Shown here piece after piece: positions 6,775-9,068 of a DNA stretch of 9,068 nt. Each line of letters opens with the position of its first letter. Position 1 is the stretch's first letter. The DNA is from Ignavibacteriales bacterium. GTDB lineage: Bacteria; Bacteroidota; Ignavibacteria; Ignavibacteriales; Melioribacteraceae. The stretch lies in NCBI GenBank assembly GCA_027080245.1, contig JALWSN010000046.1, positions 1 to 9,068 on the forward strand, given 5' to 3'. The notes beneath the pieces were generated by a model. It saw nothing but the letters and a program-made list of their open reading frames with translations, was not told the DNA's origin and searched no databases. Position numbers and translations under genes: made by a program.

Positions 6775-7548
6775 CTACAAATAAAAGCCTAAAATATTGA
6801 TTGCCACGAATAATGCGCCGTAAACAAACTCCTTGATTCCAATTCCTTTTACGGTAAGCTTTCCGGTATTGAAAATATTATACGATCTCAATATTAAAAT
6901 AGCGAAAGCCAATAAAGACAAGGGTGGGAGCGTTTTCAATAAAACCAGCAGTATTAAAGCCAAAGCAAATGCTAAGTTCGTTAAGTGAAGCGCAAAGTCC
7001 GTAACCCTTTTGCCTTTTAATCTTTCCAGACTTACGTGTACGTAAATAGCCGATTCTACCGAACGGGAAAGGAGCAAAACAAAAAATGCCGCCGCGGCGG
7101 TAAAACTTGCACCGTTAGCAAATAATATTGTCAGGGACAACAAATCTACCGAAGCCGGAGCGCTTAGTTCCAGCGCGAAGTTTTTCTTTTTCACTTTTAA
7201 TTCGTAAATAAGAAAACCTAACATTATTAACATTGCAGCGCCAAAAGGAACGAACGCGGAAAGAGGCAACATCATTAACGGAATAATCAATAAAAACATT
7301 ACGATCAAGACGTAAAGCGTCACAAAGACCAATGATAATTGGGCTTTGGCGATGTTAGTATTTTGAAATTTTGAAAGCGATTTTATTGGCTGGTGAAGAA
7401 GAAAAATAAAGAAAGCCGCCAAAGCAATTAACAGTCCGTTTAAGCTAAAGTAAACGCTAATGGAAAGTATTAACGGTTCTAAAACAAATCCCCAAGAACC
7501 GTGTTCTTGAGGAAGAGCAATTTTATTTATTTTAATTGAGTTTTTCAT
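6775..7548 (-). CDS. YwiC-like polytopic membrane protein
   Basis: The 257-residue protein carries the N-terminal signature LPQEHGSWG (12-20), which marks the YwiC-like family of uncharacterised integral membrane proteins. About seven or eight hydrophobic segments follow, with basic loops such as KSLSKFQ, ELKVKKKNF and SLERLKGKRV between them. A conserved-looking RSVESAIYVHVSLERLKGK in the middle and a C-terminal GIKEFVYGALFVAINILGF also fit the family. It has no NDxxD or DxxxD prenyltransferase motif, so I do not call it a UbiA enzyme. It starts 18 bp after the stop of the epimerase gene on the same strand. A possible Shine-Dalgarno, AAAGG (7561-7565), has a rather long 12-nt spacing. Co-transcription with the epimerase is very likely. 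Molecular function is unknown. Confidence 0.85.
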   Translation of the reverse strand: MKNSIKINKIALPQEHGSWGFVLEPLILSISVYFSLNGLLIALAAFFIFLLHQPIKSLSKFQNTNIAKAQLSLVFVTLYVLIVMFLLIIPLMMLPLSAFVPFGAAMLIMLGFLIYELKVKKKNFALELSAPASVDLLSLTILFANGASFTAAAAFFVLLLSRSVESAIYVHVSLERLKGKRVTDFALHLTNLAFALALILLVLLKTLPPLSLLAFAILILRSYNIFNTGKLTVKGIGIKEFVYGALFVAINILGFYL

Positions 7549-7566
7549 TATTAGATTTTACCTTTG

Positions 7567-8601
7567 TTAAAAGAAAAGTTTGGCGACGCTCAACAAATTT
7601 TGTTTCCAGGGAACTCTGTGAGAAACACCGGAAGAGTTTTTGAATGTTGCAAGATTTTCGACGTACCATTTGTAATTTCTAATTAAAGCTTCTTTGTTTG
7701 AATATTTGGGAGCAAATCCCAAAACCTTTTCGGCTTTTTCGATGGAAACAAAAGAATCCTTCGAAGCGGTTTCGTAGACCCATTTGTAGAGTGGAGAAAG
7801 TTTTAACGCTTCCAGGATTTTTAAAATAGCGATTGCAGGCTTTTCCGGTAGCGGAACTATTTTTTTGCCGTGTCCCGCAAAGTCCAGCACAGCCTGGTAA
7901 TCTTCCTTCATTGTCGTAAATTCTTTGGCTCCAATATTAAAAGTGTCGTTAACCGTATTTTCGGGAAGAGTCAATGTTAAATAAATAGCCTCGCACAAAT
8001 CTTCCACATCCAGTAATTGGTAACGGTTTTCGCCCCTACCAATCATAGGGAAATTGTGACCCGTGTAAGCCCAATCGTAAAGAAGAGCGAAAACGCCAAG
8101 CCTTTCCGGTCCGATAAACGATTTGGGTCGAATTATCGGTACACACATTCCTTTGCTTCGAAAATCCAAGCAAATTTGTTCGGCTTTCACTTTAGCCTTG
8201 CCGTAAGGACCAACTCCGTCGAGCGAGTCCGTTTCGTAAATTGGATGACGCTTAGGAATGCCGTAAACGGCGGTTGAAGAGATGTGAACGAATCTTTCGA
8301 CACCTCGTTTAAAGGATTCTTCCAACAAAATTTGCGTTCCTTGAATGCCAGTTGTAAGAATATCTTCCTCTTTGTAAAGAGGTAAAGCCATTGCGGAATG
8401 AACTATATTAGTTACGCCTTCAAGAGCCTTTTGCACTGAATTGACGTCTCGAATATCCCCTTTAATTTCTGTAATTTGAGGCTTCTCGGGGTAGTTGAAG
8501 TCCGCAATATCAAGAGAAACAACGTCGATGTTTTTTTTAAGAAGATAACGGATTAAATTAATTCCTAAAAATCCCGCTCCACCTGTAACTAAAACTTTCA
8601 T
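7567..8601 (-). CDS. NAD-dependent epimerase/dehydratase, extended SDR family
   Basis: The 344-residue enzyme has a Rossmann fold opening with the dinucleotide motif TGGAGFLG (6-13). Asp31 at the end of beta-2 favours NAD over NADP, and GDIRD (48-52) contacts the adenine. HISSTAVYG (106-114) supplies the catalytic Ser/Thr, and Tyr133-xxx-Lys137 (YGKAK) is the active-site pair. The C-terminal half, with IRPKSFIGPERLG, the LLDVEDLCEAI segment and FNIGAKEFTT, follows the nucleotide-sugar epimerase/3-beta-hydroxysteroid dehydrogenase pattern. The ending GVSHRVPWKQ is a feature I associate with a subset of these enzymes. The substrate (nucleotide sugar, sterol-like or isoprenoid-derived) cannot be told. 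It is the first gene of a two-gene minus-strand unit with the YwiC-like membrane protein and has its own good ribosome binding site. Catalytic residues and length are normal. Confidence 0.93.
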   Translation of the reverse strand: MKVLVTGGAGFLGINLIRYLLKKNIDVVSLDIADFNYPEKPQITEIKGDIRDVNSVQKALEGVTNIVHSAMALPLYKEEDILTTGIQGTQILLEESFKRGVERFVHISSTAVYGIPKRHPIYETDSLDGVGPYGKAKVKAEQICLDFRSKGMCVPIIRPKSFIGPERLGVFALLYDWAYTGHNFPMIGRGENRYQLLDVEDLCEAIYLTLTLPENTVNDTFNIGAKEFTTMKEDYQAVLDFAGHGKKIVPLPEKPAIAILKILEALKLSPLYKWVYETASKDSFVSIEKAEKVLGFAPKYSNKEALIRNYKWYVENLATFKNSSGVSHRVPWKQNLLSVAKLFF

Positions 8602-8608
8602 TGAAAAT

Positions 8609-8612
8609 CCTC
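8609..8612 (-). promoter_or_regulatory. Ribosome binding site of the epimerase gene
   Basis: On the minus strand GAGG lies 7 nt before the ATG whose first base is 8601. It supports this start, which also places the Rossmann glycine motif at the usual residue 7-13 position. Confidence 0.75.
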
Positions 8613-8748
8613 AAATTTTTAAGCTACAAATTTAAGCAAATAAGATAACATGTATTTGAGATTTTTGATTAAAACCAGGCAAGGAGTGTTTAAGATTTTT
8701 CTTGGTTCAGGGTTCTTTGTTGAATTGTTAAAACGTGAATTAGCCGCC

Positions 8749-8820
8749 AAGCACAAATAATAATTATGAATTATGAATGTTGAATTATGAATGAGGGAAA
8801 AGGTAAAGAGGCGCAAAGGT
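8749..8820 (+). repeat. Interspersed AT-rich repeat, right copy (inverted relative to 71-152)
   Basis: The 38-bp core 8764-8801 is identical to the reverse complement of 89-126. Outside the core the match continues with indels: AAGCACA (8749-8755) on one side, and GGTAAAGAGGCGCAAAGG (8802-8819) against a similar but diverged segment of the left copy. Read on the minus strand it produces an Ile-His-Asn-Ser-like peptide, which is a translation artefact of the repeat, not a gene. Confidence 0.85.
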
Positions 8821-8838
8821 TCAGAGGTTCAAAGGTTC
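8815..8838 (+). repeat. Short tandem repeat of an 8-bp unit
   Basis: AAAGGTTC, AGAGGTTC and AAAGGTTC follow one another without gaps, then AAAAG. The array abuts the interspersed repeat and is probably part of the same composite element. It is far too short and lacks spacers, so it is not a CRISPR. Confidence 0.8.
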
Positions 8839-9068
8839 AAAAGAAATGTCAAATACTAACAGCTTAAGCCTCGTTAATTAAGATTTCAAAAAAGCTCTCA
8901 AAATTCAAAACAAATCCATTTCGTCCATTTCTAAGCAGGCATTCATCTGAAAAATTATTTTTTTCAATAAAACCTTATTTGAGAATTTTAAACCCAAATA
9001 ATGGAACGTCTACGATTGGCAAGAGGCTAACCTTAGTAGTTTATTTTGAAAGTAATGCTGTAACCAAT

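Larger units (their letters stand above)
8602..9068. other. 467-bp non-coding right end with repeats
   Basis: No credible gene occurs here. The part next to 8602 is the leader and promoter region of the minus-strand epimerase. On that strand TAAATTTG (8627-8634) matches the Bacteroidota -7 consensus TAnnTTTG, but no -33 TTTG is found at the expected distance, so the promoter call is weak. On the same strand GCTTAAATTTG is echoed a few bases downstream by GCTTAAAAATTTG. The middle holds the inverted repeat copy and an 8-bp tandem repeat (listed separately). From about 8845 to the end the sequence is AT-rich with no recognisable element. Confidence 0.5.

Noticed and set aside
6775..7548. UbiA-type prenyltransferase call for the membrane protein
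   Set aside because: The Asp-rich motifs of UbiA enzymes are absent, while the N-terminal PQEHGSWG signature fits the YwiC-like family.
8619..8816. 65-codon minus-strand open frame
   Set aside because: Most of it is a translation of the interspersed repeat (Ile-His-Asn-Ser-like peptide). It has no ribosome binding site and it overlaps the epimerase leader.
8815..8843. Tandem GGTTC repeats as a CRISPR array
   Set aside because: The units are 8 bp and contiguous with no spacers, and no cas gene is present.
9001..9030. TTGGCA near 9015 as a sigma-54 -24 element
   Set aside because: There is no GC at the required 10-bp spacing and no gene follows within the window.
8868..9068. Open plus-strand frame running off the right edge
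   Set aside because: It has no ATG and no ribosome binding site, its composition is AT-rich like the surrounding non-coding DNA, and no protein family is recognisable.

Overview
The window is 9,068 bp of AT-rich, gene-dense bacterial DNA with seven credible protein-coding genes. There is no tRNA, rRNA, CRISPR array, insertion sequence or phage gene. Gene content points to a member of the Bacteroidota/Ignavibacteriota group, for three reasons: soluble PAS kinases paired with a sigma-54 activator, a YceI protein with an Asn-Pro-Cys tail, and intergenic repeats built from ATTCATAATTCA-like units. No ribosomal or other marker gene is present, so this placement is an inference.

Left part (1-2082, plus strand): after a repeat-bearing leader comes a secreted YceI-family protein (253-1011) whose C-terminus carries an unusual Met/His/Cys/Lys-rich tail. 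A strong intrinsic terminator follows. Only 12 bp after its U-tract starts a DUF6969-like protein with a twin-arginine export signal (1080-1742). A 340-bp AT-rich gap follows, with two inverted repeats and no gene.

Central part (2083-6621, plus strand): a signalling cluster. An NtrB-like soluble histidine kinase (2083-3588) lies 14 bp upstream of an NtrC-type sigma-54 response regulator (3603-4970); they almost certainly form one operon and a cognate pair. After a weak possible terminator comes a separate soluble hybrid kinase, PAS-HisKA-HATPase-receiver (5053-6621). No transmembrane segment is apparent in either kinase, so both probably sense intracellular cues. Key catalytic residues are intact in all three proteins.

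Right part (6622-9068): two minus-strand genes converge on the signalling cluster. An extended-SDR NAD-dependent epimerase/dehydratase (8601 to 7567) is followed after 18 bp by a polytopic YwiC-like membrane protein (7548 to 6775). The last 467 bp are non-coding. They hold a repeat whose 38-bp core is an exact reverse complement of a sequence at 89-126, so nearly the whole window sits between inverted copies of one repeat.

I see no clearly new multi-gene system. The most unusual items are the YceI tail, the terminator set tightly against the Tat-exported protein, and the flanking inverted repeat pair.
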